Below, piece by piece: positions 7,996-15,896 of a stretch of 64,000 nucleotides of DNA. Where the stretch lies: assembly GCF_030816715.1 (NCBI RefSeq), contig NZ_JAUSYH010000001.1, positions 1,612,001 to 1,676,000 on the forward strand, given 5' to 3'. The notes beneath the pieces are model-generated. The model did not search any database and was not told the DNA's origin. It worked only from the letters and a program-made list of their open reading frames with translations. The translations under genes were made by a program, and so were the position numbers. This DNA is from Streptomyces achromogenes. Its GTDB lineage: Bacteria > Actinomycetota > Actinomycetes > Streptomycetales > Streptomycetaceae. Each line of letters opens with the position of its first letter. Within the stretch, counting starts at the first letter, position 1.

Positions 7996-9045
7996 TCAGC
8001 CCCGCGCCGGACCTCCCCGCGCTTCTGTCAGGGCGAGGCCGGTGACCGAGACCAGCAGCAGCAGGGTGCCGGCGAGCGTGGTGACCCTGAGGGGTTCGCC
8101 GAGGACGGCGACGGCCAGCACCGCCGCGCTCACCGGCTCGAGCAGCATGATCACGGAGACCGTGGCGGAGCGTACGACGGCCGCGCCCGCGAAATAGAGG
8201 GCGTAGGCGAGCGCCGTGGGCACCGCCGCGATGTACGCCAGCAGAACCAGCACCCGCACGGGGTCGGCGCTGTGCGGCAACAGCCCTTCGGCCACGGCGA
8301 ACGGCAACAGGCACACAGCGGTGACCGCGAACGCCCCCACGGCGCCGGCGGAGGCGTCCGAACCCCCGTTCCGCCCCCACCGGCGGGTGAGCAGGGTCAT
8401 CGCGCTGTACCCGGCCGCGGACACCAGGGCGAGCAGGACGCCCCGCGGGTCCACGGTCGAGCCGCCACCCGCGAACAGCACCACCAGCCCGGCGAGCGCC
8501 CCCGCGACGGCGAGCGCTCCGCCGCGGCCGAGCCGCTCCCCCAGCGTCAGGCGCGCGCCGAGCGCGATGAGGACGGGCCCCGCGCCGAGGGTGACGACGG
8601 TCGCCACGGCGAGTCCGGTGGCGGAGACGGCCGCGAAGTACGCCGTCTGGAAGACCGCGAGGCCGAAGCCCGTGATCGCCGTCCGCAGGGCCTTGCGGCG
8701 CAGAGCCCGGCGACGCGGCGGCTCGGGCGTCGGCGCCTGCCCGCCGAGGAGCGGGGCATCCGTGGCCCTCGCGGACGCCGGAGCGTACCGGGCACGCCGC
8801 AGCAGCGGGCGGGCGGCCAGCAGCAGGGCCAGTCCGGCGGCGCAGCGCCAGAACGACAGGGCGACGGCGCCCAGGTCGCTGATCCGGTAGATCAGGGACG
8901 CGGCGGCGCCGGCCGTGCCCCAGGCCGCGCCCGCGACGATCAGACAGAGCAGAGCCCGTGCGACGGGCGGGGAAACGGCGGCGGGGCCGCCGGAGGAAGA
9001 CACACAGGACGGCACACTCGAGGAGGACACGCGTTCTCTCCGCAC
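7996..9045 (-). CDS. EamA/DMT family transporter
   Basis: The 349-residue protein has about ten transmembrane segments in two EamA repeats, beginning [20 protein letters not shown] and with [18 protein letters not shown] in the middle. A long charged loop (about 85-120) separates segments. It follows another EamA gene on the same strand, separated by a 162-base gap holding three perfect hairpins. The substrate is unknown; an amino acid or metabolite exporter is likely from the family. Confidence 0.85.
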   Translation of the reverse strand: MRRERVSSSSVPSCVSSSGGPAAVSPPVARALLCLIVAGAAWGTAGAAASLIYRISDLGAVALSFWRCAAGLALLLAARPLLRRARYAPASARATDAPLLGGQAPTPEPPRRRALRRKALRTAITGFGLAVFQTAYFAAVSATGLAVATVVTLGAGPVLIALGARLTLGERLGRGGALAVAGALAGLVVLFAGGGSTVDPRGVLLALVSAAGYSAMTLLTRRWGRNGGSDASAGAVGAFAVTAVCLLPFAVAEGLLPHSADPVRVLVLLAYIAAVPTALAYALYFAGAAVVRSATVSVIMLLEPVSAAVLAVAVLGEPLRVTTLAGTLLLLVSVTGLALTEARGGPARG

Positions 9046-9062
9046 AGAAGTTCAGGAAGGGG

Positions 9063-9165
9063 CCGCCGCAGGGCGGCGGACCTCGGACTTCGTCTGCGGG
9101 CAGCACCGTTCGGCCCGGCACCGTGTGCCGGGCGTGGTTCACCGGAGGGCCCGCCTCAGCGGGCC
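9063..9165 (-). repeat. Three successive perfect hairpins in the intergenic leader
   Basis: Reading downstream on the minus strand there are three perfect stems: 9165-9148 (GGCCCGC/GCGGGCC, 4-base loop), 9133-9113 (GCCCGGCAC/GTGCCGGGC, 3-base loop) and 9079-9063 (CCGCCGC/GCGGCGG, 3-base loop). The first could end the upstream EamA transcript. The other two sit in the leader of the downstream EamA gene. No T-run follows any of them. Confidence 0.6.
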
Positions 9166-9207
9166 GGAGGCGGAAGAACGCGTGCGTCGAGAGGCATGAG
9201 CGGAACC

Positions 9208-10206
9208 CTAGGCCGCCGTCCCCCGGGCGGACAACTCCCTTTCCGGGCCGCCTGCGGCCACCGGCTCCGCGGAGCCCTTGGCGGGCGCGGACGACTGCGC
9301 GATGAACGCCCCGAGCAGGACCACCGCCCCGCCGACGATCTGAGGCGCCGAGAGGTGCTCGCCGAGCAGCACCCACGCCAGCACGGTGGCGATGACCGCC
9401 TCGAGGCAGGCCACCACACCGGCGACCTGCGCGGAGAGCCGGCGCACCGAGACCACGCCGGTGACGTACGCGACGACGGTGGCGACGAGCACGATCCAGC
9501 CGAGCAGCAGCCAGGCCGGGACCTCGACGCCGTTCATGCCGGCGGCGTGTCCGAGCACGGACCAGTCCATGCCCCACGGCCTGGTGACGACGGTGAGCAC
9601 GACGGCGCCGACGAGGAGCCCGTAGGCGATGACGCCCAGCGGCTCGGGAGCGTCGTCGCCCGAGTCGGCGCCCTGGTCGGACAGGACGAAGTAGCCGACC
9701 TGACAGCAGGCGGCCGCGAGGGCGAGCAGCAGTCCGAGGGCGTCGAAGCCCAGACCGGACCAGACCTCGACGACGCAGGCCAGCCCGCCCACCGCGAGGA
9801 CCACGCCGAGCGCGGCGGCGCGCGTCACGGGCCGCCGCTGCACGAACCGCACCCAGCCCAGCACGAGGGCGGGCGCGAGGTACTCGACGAGCAGCGCGAC
9901 ACCGACGGGGATGCGCGATATCGCGGCGAAGTAGAACGCCTGCACTCCGGCCACGCCGAGCAGTCCGAACCCGGCGAGCAGCGCAGGCCGACTGCGCAGC
10001 AGCGCACGGTGGCGCACGGCCAGGGGCGACATGACCAGGGCCGCGCCGGTCACCCGCAGCCACACCACGTGCAGCGGGTCGAGGCCCGCCTCGATCAACG
10101 GCTTGGCCGCCACCCCGGACCCGCCGAAGGCGATGGCCGACGCGACCGCCAGACCGAGCCCGACGCCCTTTCCGCGGTTGCTCTGACTGCTCACAGAAGT
10201 ACGCAC
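9208..10206 (-). CDS. EamA/DMT family transporter
   Basis: The 332-residue protein has about ten hydrophobic segments in the two-repeat EamA arrangement, from GLGLAVASAIAFGGSGVAAKP to LLGEHLSAPQIVGGAVVLLG, and a short charged C-terminal tail. It is the first of two same-strand DMT genes but only moderately similar to the second. A GATGAC-rich palindrome lies just upstream of the start. The substrate is unknown. Confidence 0.85.
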   Translation of the reverse strand: MRTSVSSQSNRGKGVGLGLAVASAIAFGGSGVAAKPLIEAGLDPLHVVWLRVTGAALVMSPLAVRHRALLRSRPALLAGFGLLGVAGVQAFYFAAISRIPVGVALLVEYLAPALVLGWVRFVQRRPVTRAAALGVVLAVGGLACVVEVWSGLGFDALGLLLALAAACCQVGYFVLSDQGADSGDDAPEPLGVIAYGLLVGAVVLTVVTRPWGMDWSVLGHAAGMNGVEVPAWLLLGWIVLVATVVAYVTGVVSVRRLSAQVAGVVACLEAVIATVLAWVLLGEHLSAPQIVGGAVVLLGAFIAQSSAPAKGSAEPVAAGGPERELSARGTAA

Positions 10207-10222
10207 CGGCCCATGATGACAG

Positions 10223-10244
10223 GGGATGACATGACCGTCATCCC
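10223..10244. promoter_or_regulatory. Inverted repeat with reiterated GATGAC upstream of EamA gene
   Basis: GGGATGAC (10223-10230) and GTCATCCC (10237-10244) form an 8-base inverted repeat with a 6-base spacer. Two further GATGAC words flank it at 10215 and 10246. The location 16 bases upstream of the minus-strand start suggests an operator. Confidence 0.45.
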
Positions 10245-10249
10245 TGATG

Positions 10250-10637
10250 ACACCTGTCTCAGCCGTCGGACGAGCACCGATCCCCGAGAGCCTGGCCGGT
10301 CGGTGAAGGAACGGTCCGCGAGCGACCCGGTCAGGGGGCGGCCCGATCGACGGGTGGACCGGTCGACGGGAGGTCGGTCGGCGAGCGATCCGGCCGCCGT
10401 GCGAGCCGACCGATGTGCGAGCCGGTCAGGACGGGTCGGTCAGCAGCAGGCGAGCCGGCCAACGGAAGGGGGGGCCGACGTGTGAGCCGGCGGACTGCGG
10501 AGCGTCGGACGGCAGGCGGGCGGGACGACCCGGCGGGCAGGTCGGCAGGTCGGCAGGCGAGCCGGTCAGGGGTGGGGCTCGCCACCGCCGCCGCATGTCC
10601 CGCACTTCTCGGGAGCCGGCTGCGTCGCGCCGTCCTC
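10250..10637. other. GC-rich intergenic spacer, no gene seen
   Basis: About 390 bases between the EamA promoter and the Clp-N gene consist largely of reiterated words such as GCGAGCCGGTCAG, GGTCGGTCAG and GGCAGGTCGGCAGG. Open frames here are composition artefacts without ribosome-binding sites or recognisable protein features. Confidence 0.5.
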
Positions 10638-11336
10638 CTAGCCGTCCTCCTGGAGGAGACCCCGCCCGAGGGCGGCGCGCCCGAGGGGAGCGTGCTCGAC
10701 GAGGCCGTTCTCGATCCGCGCCCGCAGCTCGTGGGCGTCGACGCCGGCACGGGTCAGGACCTCGACGGCCCGTGCCTCCGGGTCCGCGATGATCGCCGCG
10801 AGCAGGTCGACTCCGCGGGCCGGCGCGCCGTCACGCCGCCCCGCTCGCACGCGCGCGTGCTCCAGCGCCGCCGCGGCGAGCGGAGAGCAGCCGTCGGCGG
10901 CGGCGAGGAAGCGCGCCTCACGGAGGCCCTCGACGGGCGACGGGCCGGACGACCCTCCCGGGCCCCCGGCGGCGGGCGGCGCGGGTACGGCGGGCAGCGT
11001 GCCGGAGTCCTCGACGCCACCCTGCCAGCGCAGGCCGTAACCGATGCTGCGCTGGACGAGGTAGCCGAGCAGCCGGGCGAGCTGGGGTCCGCCGTCGAAG
11101 ACGGCCCGGACCTCCGGATCGTGTTCCACGAGCGAGTGCAGCAGATGAGCGGTGTCGATCTGCCGGTCCCCGTCGCGCAGCGCCCGGCGGCGAGCGGACA
11201 CCAGCGCCGCGGCGGGCTCTGCGCCCAGCCCGGGAGCGCCGTCCGTGGCCTGCGCCGTTCGGTCGTGCGCAGTTCGGTCGTGCGCCGTTCGGTCGTGCGA
11301 GGACTGCCGTGGGATACGGGGTGGCACACCCCTCAC
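10638..11336 (-). CDS. Clp N-terminal domain protein
   Basis: The 232-residue protein contains two Clp-N repeats and no ATPase domain. The first (about 38-110) carries DRQIDTAHLLHSLVEHDPEV; the second (about 140-225) carries ALEHARVRAGRRDGAPARGVDLL and VEVLTRAGVDAHEL. Stand-alone Clp-N proteins may act as adaptors for ClpC/ClpB-type chaperones, but this one's partner is unknown. The N-terminus holds three copies of the pentapeptide HDRTA encoded by a 15-base tandem repeat. The start (GTG 11336) is not certain. Confidence 0.75.
   Translation of the reverse strand: MRGVPPRIPRQSSHDRTAHDRTAHDRTAQATDGAPGLGAEPAAALVSARRRALRDGDRQIDTAHLLHSLVEHDPEVRAVFDGGPQLARLLGYLVQRSIGYGLRWQGGVEDSGTLPAVPAPPAAGGPGGSSGPSPVEGLREARFLAAADGCSPLAAAALEHARVRAGRRDGAPARGVDLLAAIIADPEARAVEVLTRAGVDAHELRARIENGLVEHAPLGRAALGRGLLQEDG
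11254..11300 (-). repeat. 15-base tandem repeat, about three copies, in the Clp-N gene
   Basis: The unit GTTCGGTCGTGCGCC (plus-strand reading) repeats in frame about three times and encodes the HDRTA repeats near the N-terminus of the Clp-N protein. In-frame expansion or contraction between strains is likely. Confidence 0.7.
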
Positions 11337-11528
11337 CCCATCAGTCCCACCCGGGTGCCGTCATCCCCGGCAGGAACCATCTTCCCGTCCCACGAAGAGC
11401 GGAGCGGAGCCGTCGGCGTCTCCTCCCTACGGATGAGATCGGGCCGGTCCCTGGCGGGAGCGCGCGCCGCCTCGCCGACCGCGCGGGGCGGTGGCGCCTG
11501 CGGAGCCGGACCTTTCCGCTCCACACTT

Positions 11529-11543
11529 CTGACGGTTCGTCAG
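11529..11543. promoter_or_regulatory. CTGACG-N3-CGTCAG operator candidate
   Basis: The perfect 15-base dyad CTGACG-GTT-CGTCAG lies 89 bases upstream of the SRPBCC gene. The same half-sites with the same spacer recur at 63272-63286 in front of the DUF35/thiolase operon. Probably the binding site of a TetR-type regulator (inference). Confidence 0.6.
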
Positions 11544-11631
11544 TATTGAATGTTGGCGGCCCTGGAGCTACGTTCCGCGCACCGCAGCCCGAGTTGCCAG
11601 CCCGAGTTGCCCGACACGAAGAGGTGGTCGC

Positions 11632-12060
11632 ATGGCCGAAGTCAGCGCCGAGGCACGCATCCAGGCACCGGCCGAGAAGGTGTGGGCCCAGCTCACCGAC
11701 TGGCCGGCGTACGGGGAGTGGAACGCGACCCACACCAATTTCCCCGGGGGCGGCCCGGAGGCCCTGGAACTGGGCGCGACCTTCCAGGAGAACATGAAGC
11801 TCATGGGCTTTCCGGCCGAGGTCGAGTGGACCGTGGCGGAACTGGAGCCGGCCCGGGTGCTCGCCATCCGCGGCAAGGGCCCGATGGCCGTGTCGGTGGC
11901 CACCCGCTACACCCTCACCCCGGACGGGGACGCGACGACGGTGCGTATCGACGGGGAGTTCACGGGCGCGGCCGTGTCACTGATGGCGGGCAAGCTCAAG
12001 GACTCGGGGACGGCCGCCCTCAACGAGTCGCTGCGCAAGCTGGGCGGCCTGGTGACCTGA
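11632..12060 (+). CDS. SRPBCC family protein, Rv0910-toxin-like
   Basis: The 142-residue protein has a START/Bet v1-like fold: an N-terminal strand AEVSAEARIQAPAEKVWAQLTD followed by WPAYGEWN, and a C-terminal helix KDSGTAALNESLRKLGGLV. Databases often name such actinobacterial proteins Rv0910-family toxins after the M. tuberculosis Rv0909/Rv0910 pair. No Rv0909-like antitoxin gene is adjacent here, so a lipid- or ligand-binding housekeeping role is just as likely. ATG 11632 follows GAGGTGG. The upstream CTGACG dyad hints at co-regulation with lipid genes. Confidence 0.8.
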   Translation: MAEVSAEARIQAPAEKVWAQLTDWPAYGEWNATHTNFPGGGPEALELGATFQENMKLMGFPAEVEWTVAELEPARVLAIRGKGPMAVSVATRYTLTPDGDATTVRIDGEFTGAAVSLMAGKLKDSGTAALNESLRKLGGLVT

Positions 12061-12192
12061 CCCGCGCGGGAAGAGACACGGACGGCCCGCACAAGGCCGG
12101 CCCAGACAGGCCCGAACAGACAGGTCCGCACAGAAGATCTGCAGAGGAAGGCCCGCGCAGGAAGTCCCGCACGGGGAGCCGCACGGCGCACG

Positions 12193-12231
12193 AAGGCGCC
12201 CCGCGGACGTTTCCGTTCCGTGGGGCGCCTT
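12193..12231. terminator. Bidirectional hairpin terminator
   Basis: AAGGCGCCCC (12193-12202) pairs with GGGGCGCCTT (12222-12231), and the stem extends inward with GCGGA/TTCCG-type pairing. It lies between the convergent SRPBCC and PadR genes and can serve both. Confidence 0.8.
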
Positions 12232-12248
12232 CCCGTGCCGGGAGCCGC

Positions 12249-12887
12249 TCAGTCCTCGTCGGCGAGGATCAGGTACAGCTTCTTGCGGGCATCGTTGATG
12301 ACCGTGAGCGCCTTCTCGCGCTGTTCCTTGCTGCCGGTCTTCCAGACCTGGCCGAAGGCCTCCATCAGTCCGAAGCCGGCCTGGCGGATCTCACCGAGGG
12401 CTTCCCAGTCGACCCCGCGTGTGGCCTCCTCCCAGGGAGCCTCCGGGCCCTCCTCGGCCGCCGTGCGGCCTTCCTCGGTGAGCGAGAACAGCTTCTTGCC
12501 GCCGTCGCTCCGGCTGCTGATCAGGCCCTCGTCCTCCAGCAGCTGGAGGGTCGGGTACACCGAGCCGGGGCTGGGCTTCCACGCGCCGCCGCTGCGTTCG
12601 GCGATCTCCTGGATCATCTCGTAGCCGTGCATGGGCCGGTCCTTCAGCAGGGCCAGGATCGAGGCCCGTACGTCACCCCGCCGTGCCCGGCCCCTGGGAC
12701 CGCCGCGCCCTCGTCCGCCCCAGGGGCCGCCGAAGCCCGGGCCGAAGCCGGGACCTCCGGGACCGAATCCCGGACCGCCGGGGCCCCCCGGACCGAAGGG
12801 CCCGAAGGCGGCCCGCTCCCCGTCGAAACCCCCGCGACCGCGTCGGGGTCCCTGGCCATGTCCACGCTCGAATCCGTGGGTACGCAT
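12249..12887 (-). CDS. PadR family regulator with Gly/Pro/Phe-rich N-terminal region
   Basis: The 212-residue protein has a PadR winged helix at about 75-150, with RASILALLKDRPMHGYEMIQ and WKPSPGSVYPTLQLLEDEGL, and a C-terminal helical dimerisation region. Residues about 20-70 are a low-complexity tract rich in Gly, Pro, Phe and Arg (GFGPGGPGFGP-like). ATG 12887 is chosen because AAGGAG precedes it at good spacing; the frame continues upstream without support. The target is not obvious; the promoter region has two palindromes that suggest autoregulation. It is divergent from an SDR gene. Confidence 0.85.
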   Translation of the reverse strand: MRTHGFERGHGQGPRRGRGGFDGERAAFGPFGPGGPGGPGFGPGGPGFGPGFGGPWGGRGRGGPRGRARRGDVRASILALLKDRPMHGYEMIQEIAERSGGAWKPSPGSVYPTLQLLEDEGLISSRSDGGKKLFSLTEEGRTAAEEGPEAPWEEATRGVDWEALGEIRQAGFGLMEAFGQVWKTGSKEQREKALTVINDARKKLYLILADED

Positions 12888-12908
12888 CGCAAACCACTCC
12901 TTCATTCC

Positions 12909-12944
12909 ATCGTTGATCTGTCGCGATGCTTCAACGATATATCG
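12909..12944. promoter_or_regulatory. PadR promoter/operator region
   Basis: ATCGTTGA (12909-12916) and TCAACGAT (12931-12938) form an inverted repeat with a 14-base spacer. Overlapping the right arm is the perfect palindrome CGATATATCG (12935-12944), unusually AT-rich for this genome. The position 22-57 bases upstream of the PadR start fits an autoregulated promoter. Confidence 0.6.
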
Positions 12945-12996
12945 GCATAGCTCGCCTGACAAGACCCGCCCAAGTCATGGCCTCTAGGCTGCGGAC

Positions 12997-13899
12997 ATGA
13001 CATCCCCGAGCCGCCCGCACAGCACCGCATCCGCCGACGCCGCCACCTCCGCCACCCCGAGCGCCTGGGACGGCACTCCGCCCGGAGCCTCCGCCCACCC
13101 CCGCGTCTCCGCCGCCTCCCGCGCCTCGGACGCCTATCTGGCCGAGCTGTTCTCGCTGGAGGGCCGGGTGGCCGTGGTCACCGGCGGCAGCTCGGGAATC
13201 GGGCGGGGCATCGCGGGGGCGCTGGCGCGTGCGGGGGCGAGCGTGGTGGTCGTCGCCCGCAAGGAGGCGGAGCTGGCCGCGACGGCCTACGAGCTGACGG
13301 CGGCCGGCTGCCGGGCGGCCTGGGTGAGCGGCGACCTCGGCACCCGCGACGGGGTCCGCACGGCGGCGGAGCAGGCTGTGCGCGCCTTCGGCGAGCCCGA
13401 CATCCTCGTCAACAGCGCCGGGATCAACCTGCGGCCGCCGATGGGCGAGCTGGACGAGCACGTCTGGGACGCCACGATGGCGGTGAACCTCGAGGCGCCC
13501 TACCTCCTCGGCCGGCGGTTCGGCCCCGGGATGGCGGAGCGGGGTTTCGGCCGGATCATCCACATCACCTCGCAGCAGGCGCACCGGGCGTTCGTCCAGA
13601 GCGGCGCGTACGGGGTGTCCAAGGGAGCGCTGGAGTCGCTGGCCCGCTCGCAGGCGGAGGCCTGGTCGCCGCACGGCGTCACCTGCAACACCCTGGTCCC
13701 CGGTTTCGTCATGACGGCACTCAACGCCCGGCTGTCGTCCGACCCGGAACGGGTGGCGGCTCTGGCGGCGCGCACGATGGTCGGACGCAACGGGCTGGCC
13801 GAGGACTTCGCGGGAGCGGCGGTCTTCCTCGCGAGCCGCGCCGCCGGCTACGTCACCGGGCAGTCGATCTTCGTCGACGGCGGCTTCTCCGTCCACTGA
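12997..13899 (+). CDS. SDR family oxidoreductase
   Basis: The 300-residue protein is a classical short-chain dehydrogenase. It has the NAD(P)-binding TGGSSGIG (62-69), N139 in LVNSAG, the catalytic S192, Y205 and K209 in YGVSK, and a C-terminal GYVTGQSIFVDGGFSVH typical of the family. The first 45 residues are an extra Ala/Ser/Pro-rich extension of doubtful structure, so an internal start is possible. No Shine-Dalgarno sequence precedes ATG 12997; the message may be leaderless. The substrate is unknown; family members act on sugars, steroids or fatty acyl groups. Confidence 0.85.
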   Translation: MTSPSRPHSTASADAATSATPSAWDGTPPGASAHPRVSAASRASDAYLAELFSLEGRVAVVTGGSSGIGRGIAGALARAGASVVVVARKEAELAATAYELTAAGCRAAWVSGDLGTRDGVRTAAEQAVRAFGEPDILVNSAGINLRPPMGELDEHVWDATMAVNLEAPYLLGRRFGPGMAERGFGRIIHITSQQAHRAFVQSGAYGVSKGALESLARSQAEAWSPHGVTCNTLVPGFVMTALNARLSSDPERVAALAARTMVGRNGLAEDFAGAAVFLASRAAGYVTGQSIFVDGGFSVH

Positions 13900-13904
13900 G
13901 CGAG

Positions 13905-13969
13905 CGTCCCCCGGGCACGGCGTCCCCCCGGGGGCCGCCGGGTCGAGCCCGGCGGACGCCCGGGGGACG
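13905..13969. terminator. Branched hairpin terminator between convergent genes
   Basis: CGTCCCCCGGGC (13905-13916) pairs with GCCCGGGGGACG (13958-13969). An inner stem near 13935-13954 (CCGCCGGG/CCCGGCGG) makes a branched structure between the SDR gene and the amidotransferase gene. Confidence 0.7.
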
Positions 13970-13976
13970 TCACGCG

Positions 13977-14816
13977 TCATGCTGCCAGTGGGGTGAATTG
14001 GATGATCTCGTCCGCACCGGGCTGCACCACGCCGTAGGTGCTCTCCGGCACCCTGTTCCAGGCGCCGGGCAGATCACCCAGGGGTTCGGAGACGATCAGC
14101 CGGGTGTCGTCGGAGACCTCGCGCAGGAACGCCATGTCGGGATGGAGCGACCGGAGTGTCTCCACCCGGGTGCTGTAGAAGAGCGACCGGGAGTCTCCCT
14201 GGCTGGAGTACCGGAAGGCCCACAGCCGCTCGCCGTCGGTCACGGCGACCGTCATCTGCAGCGGATACTCCACGCCGTGCGCGTGGCCGACCCGTTCGAC
14301 CAGGCCCGCCATCCGCGCCACGGCGCCCGGCGGGTCCTCCTCCAGGCCGAAGGTGAGCGCCAGGTAGAACATCAGCTCCGAGTCCGTCGACCCCTCGATG
14401 TCGAGGAAGAGCCGTGGATCGACGGCGAGGGCCAGGTCCCGGCGGACCCGGTGGAACTCGGCGATCGCCCCGTTGTGCATCCACATCCAGCGGCCGTGCC
14501 GGAAGGGGTGCGAGTTGGTCTGCTGCACCGCCGTGCCCGTCGAAGCCCGGATGTGGGCGAAGAACAGCGGTGAGCGGACGTGGCCGGCGATCTCCCGCAG
14601 GTTGCGGTTGCTCCACGCCGGGCCGATCTCCCGTACGACGGCCGGATTGCCGTCGTCCGCCTCGAGCCCGTACCAGCCGACGCCGAAGCCGTCGCCGTTC
14701 GTCGTCTCCACACCCATCTTGGAGTGCAGACTCTGATCGATGAGCGAGTGCGCCGGCCGGTAGAGGATCGTTTCCAGCAGGACGGGCGTGCCCGAGTAGG
14801 CGAGCCAACGGCACAT
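13977..14816 (-). CDS. Class II glutamine amidotransferase (EgtC/YafJ-like)
   Basis: The 279-residue protein starts MCRWLAYSG, so after removal of Met the N-terminal Cys2 is the Ntn nucleophile. NGDGFGVGWYG, the HIRAST segment and HNGAIAEFHRVRRDLA are the conserved amidotransferase motifs. Related proteins include EgtC of ergothioneine synthesis, but no other egt gene is nearby, so the acceptor substrate is unknown. It ends a minus-strand run whose upstream members are small membrane proteins, 41 bases from the next gene. Confidence 0.85.
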   Translation of the reverse strand: MCRWLAYSGTPVLLETILYRPAHSLIDQSLHSKMGVETTNGDGFGVGWYGLEADDGNPAVVREIGPAWSNRNLREIAGHVRSPLFFAHIRASTGTAVQQTNSHPFRHGRWMWMHNGAIAEFHRVRRDLALAVDPRLFLDIEGSTDSELMFYLALTFGLEEDPPGAVARMAGLVERVGHAHGVEYPLQMTVAVTDGERLWAFRYSSQGDSRSLFYSTRVETLRSLHPDMAFLREVSDDTRLIVSEPLGDLPGAWNRVPESTYGVVQPGADEIIQFTPLAA

Positions 14817-14857
14817 CGTCTACCGCCTTCCTGGAAGCGCCGCGCGAGGCGCCGTCA

Positions 14858-15286
14858 CTAGACCGACCTGTTCGGCTTCGCCACGCACAGGGCCCAGATG
14901 ACGAACGCGGAGAACGCGATCATCACGACGGACCAGACCGGGTAGTACGGCAGGGACAGGAAGTTGGCGATGACGATGAGGGCGGCGATGCCCACGCCCA
15001 GGACGCGCGCCCACGTCGCTCCCGTGAACAGTCCCAGACTGACGATCACCGCGACCGCGCCCAGCGCGAGGTGGGTCCAGCCCCAGCCGGTGAGGTCGAA
15101 CGCGAACACGTAGTCGCGGGTCGTCACGAAGATGTCGTCCTCCGCGATCCCCATGATCCCGCGGAAGATGTCGAGAAGTCCGGCGAGCATGAGCGTCACG
15201 GCGGCGAAGACCATCAGGCCCTCGGCCCACTGCTGCTTGGCGGTGTGCCGCTCGGCCGACGGCGTGTGGGTGGAGTGAGTCGTCAT
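14858..15286 (-). CDS. Four-TM membrane protein (DUF7144-type)
   Basis: The 142-residue protein has a hydrophilic His/Thr-rich head (1-22) followed by four hydrophobic segments, with WAEGLMVFAAVTLMLAGLLDI and YVFAFDLTGWGWTHLALGAV as recognisable family blocks. The function is unknown; such proteins are common in actinobacteria and often lie near stress genes. It sits 41-42 bases from both flanking genes, suggesting a single transcript. Confidence 0.75.
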   Translation of the reverse strand: MTTHSTHTPSAERHTAKQQWAEGLMVFAAVTLMLAGLLDIFRGIMGIAEDDIFVTTRDYVFAFDLTGWGWTHLALGAVAVIVSLGLFTGATWARVLGVGIAALIVIANFLSLPYYPVWSVVMIAFSAFVIWALCVAKPNRSV

Positions 15287-15328
15287 CCCGGTGCCTCGAT
15301 TCGTGTTGGTTCGGCGGAGTACGCCGGC

Positions 15329-15760
15329 TCAGCGGCCGGTGCCGCTCAGGACGTGTTGCTTGGCCTTGTCGAACTCCTCGTCGGTGATGTCGCCCCGGGC
15401 ACGGATCTCCGACAGGCGGGCGAGTTCGTCGACGCTGCTGGTGGGACGGTCCGCGCCCTTGGCGGTCTCGCGGATGTAGCTGTCGAAGGCCTTCTGCTGC
15501 TCCTGCGCCTGGGTGATCTCCCTGCGTCCCATGTTCTTGCCGCGGGCGACCACGTACACGAACACGCCCAGGAAGGGCAGGACGAGGCAGAACACCAGCC
15601 AGCCGGCCTTGGCCCAGCCGCTGAGGTCGTCGTCGCGGAAGATGTCCACCACGACCCGGAACAGCAGCACGAACCACATGATCCACAGGAAGAACACCAT
15701 CATGGTCCAGAAGGCGCTCAGCAGCGGGTAGTCGTACGCGAGGTAGGTGTCGCCACTCAT
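15329..15760 (-). CDS. PLDc_N / SHOCT-domain membrane protein
   Basis: The 143-residue protein begins with two membrane segments of the PLDc_N type (FWTMMVFFLWIMWFVLLFRV and the WLVFCLVLPFLGVFVYVV segment). It continues as a cytoplasmic helix and ends in a SHOCT motif, VDELARLSEIRARGDITDEEF. ATG 15760 is supported by GGAGGA; an upstream in-frame ATG lacks one. The family's function is undetermined; SHOCT tails are thought to mediate oligomerisation. Confidence 0.8.
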   Translation of the reverse strand: MSGDTYLAYDYPLLSAFWTMMVFFLWIMWFVLLFRVVVDIFRDDDLSGWAKAGWLVFCLVLPFLGVFVYVVARGKNMGRREITQAQEQQKAFDSYIRETAKGADRPTSSVDELARLSEIRARGDITDEEFDKAKQHVLSGTGR

Positions 15761-15896
15761 CTGTCTCCTCCGTCCCGGGCTCTCGCCCGACACCCGGCAG
15801 GCCGTTGCGTGCCGTTCTCAGACTGCGCGCCCGGGAGTCCGTCGTCCTCACCCGAGACGGGTGAGGAATGACCGTCGGCCGGGGCCGCGCCGACAC

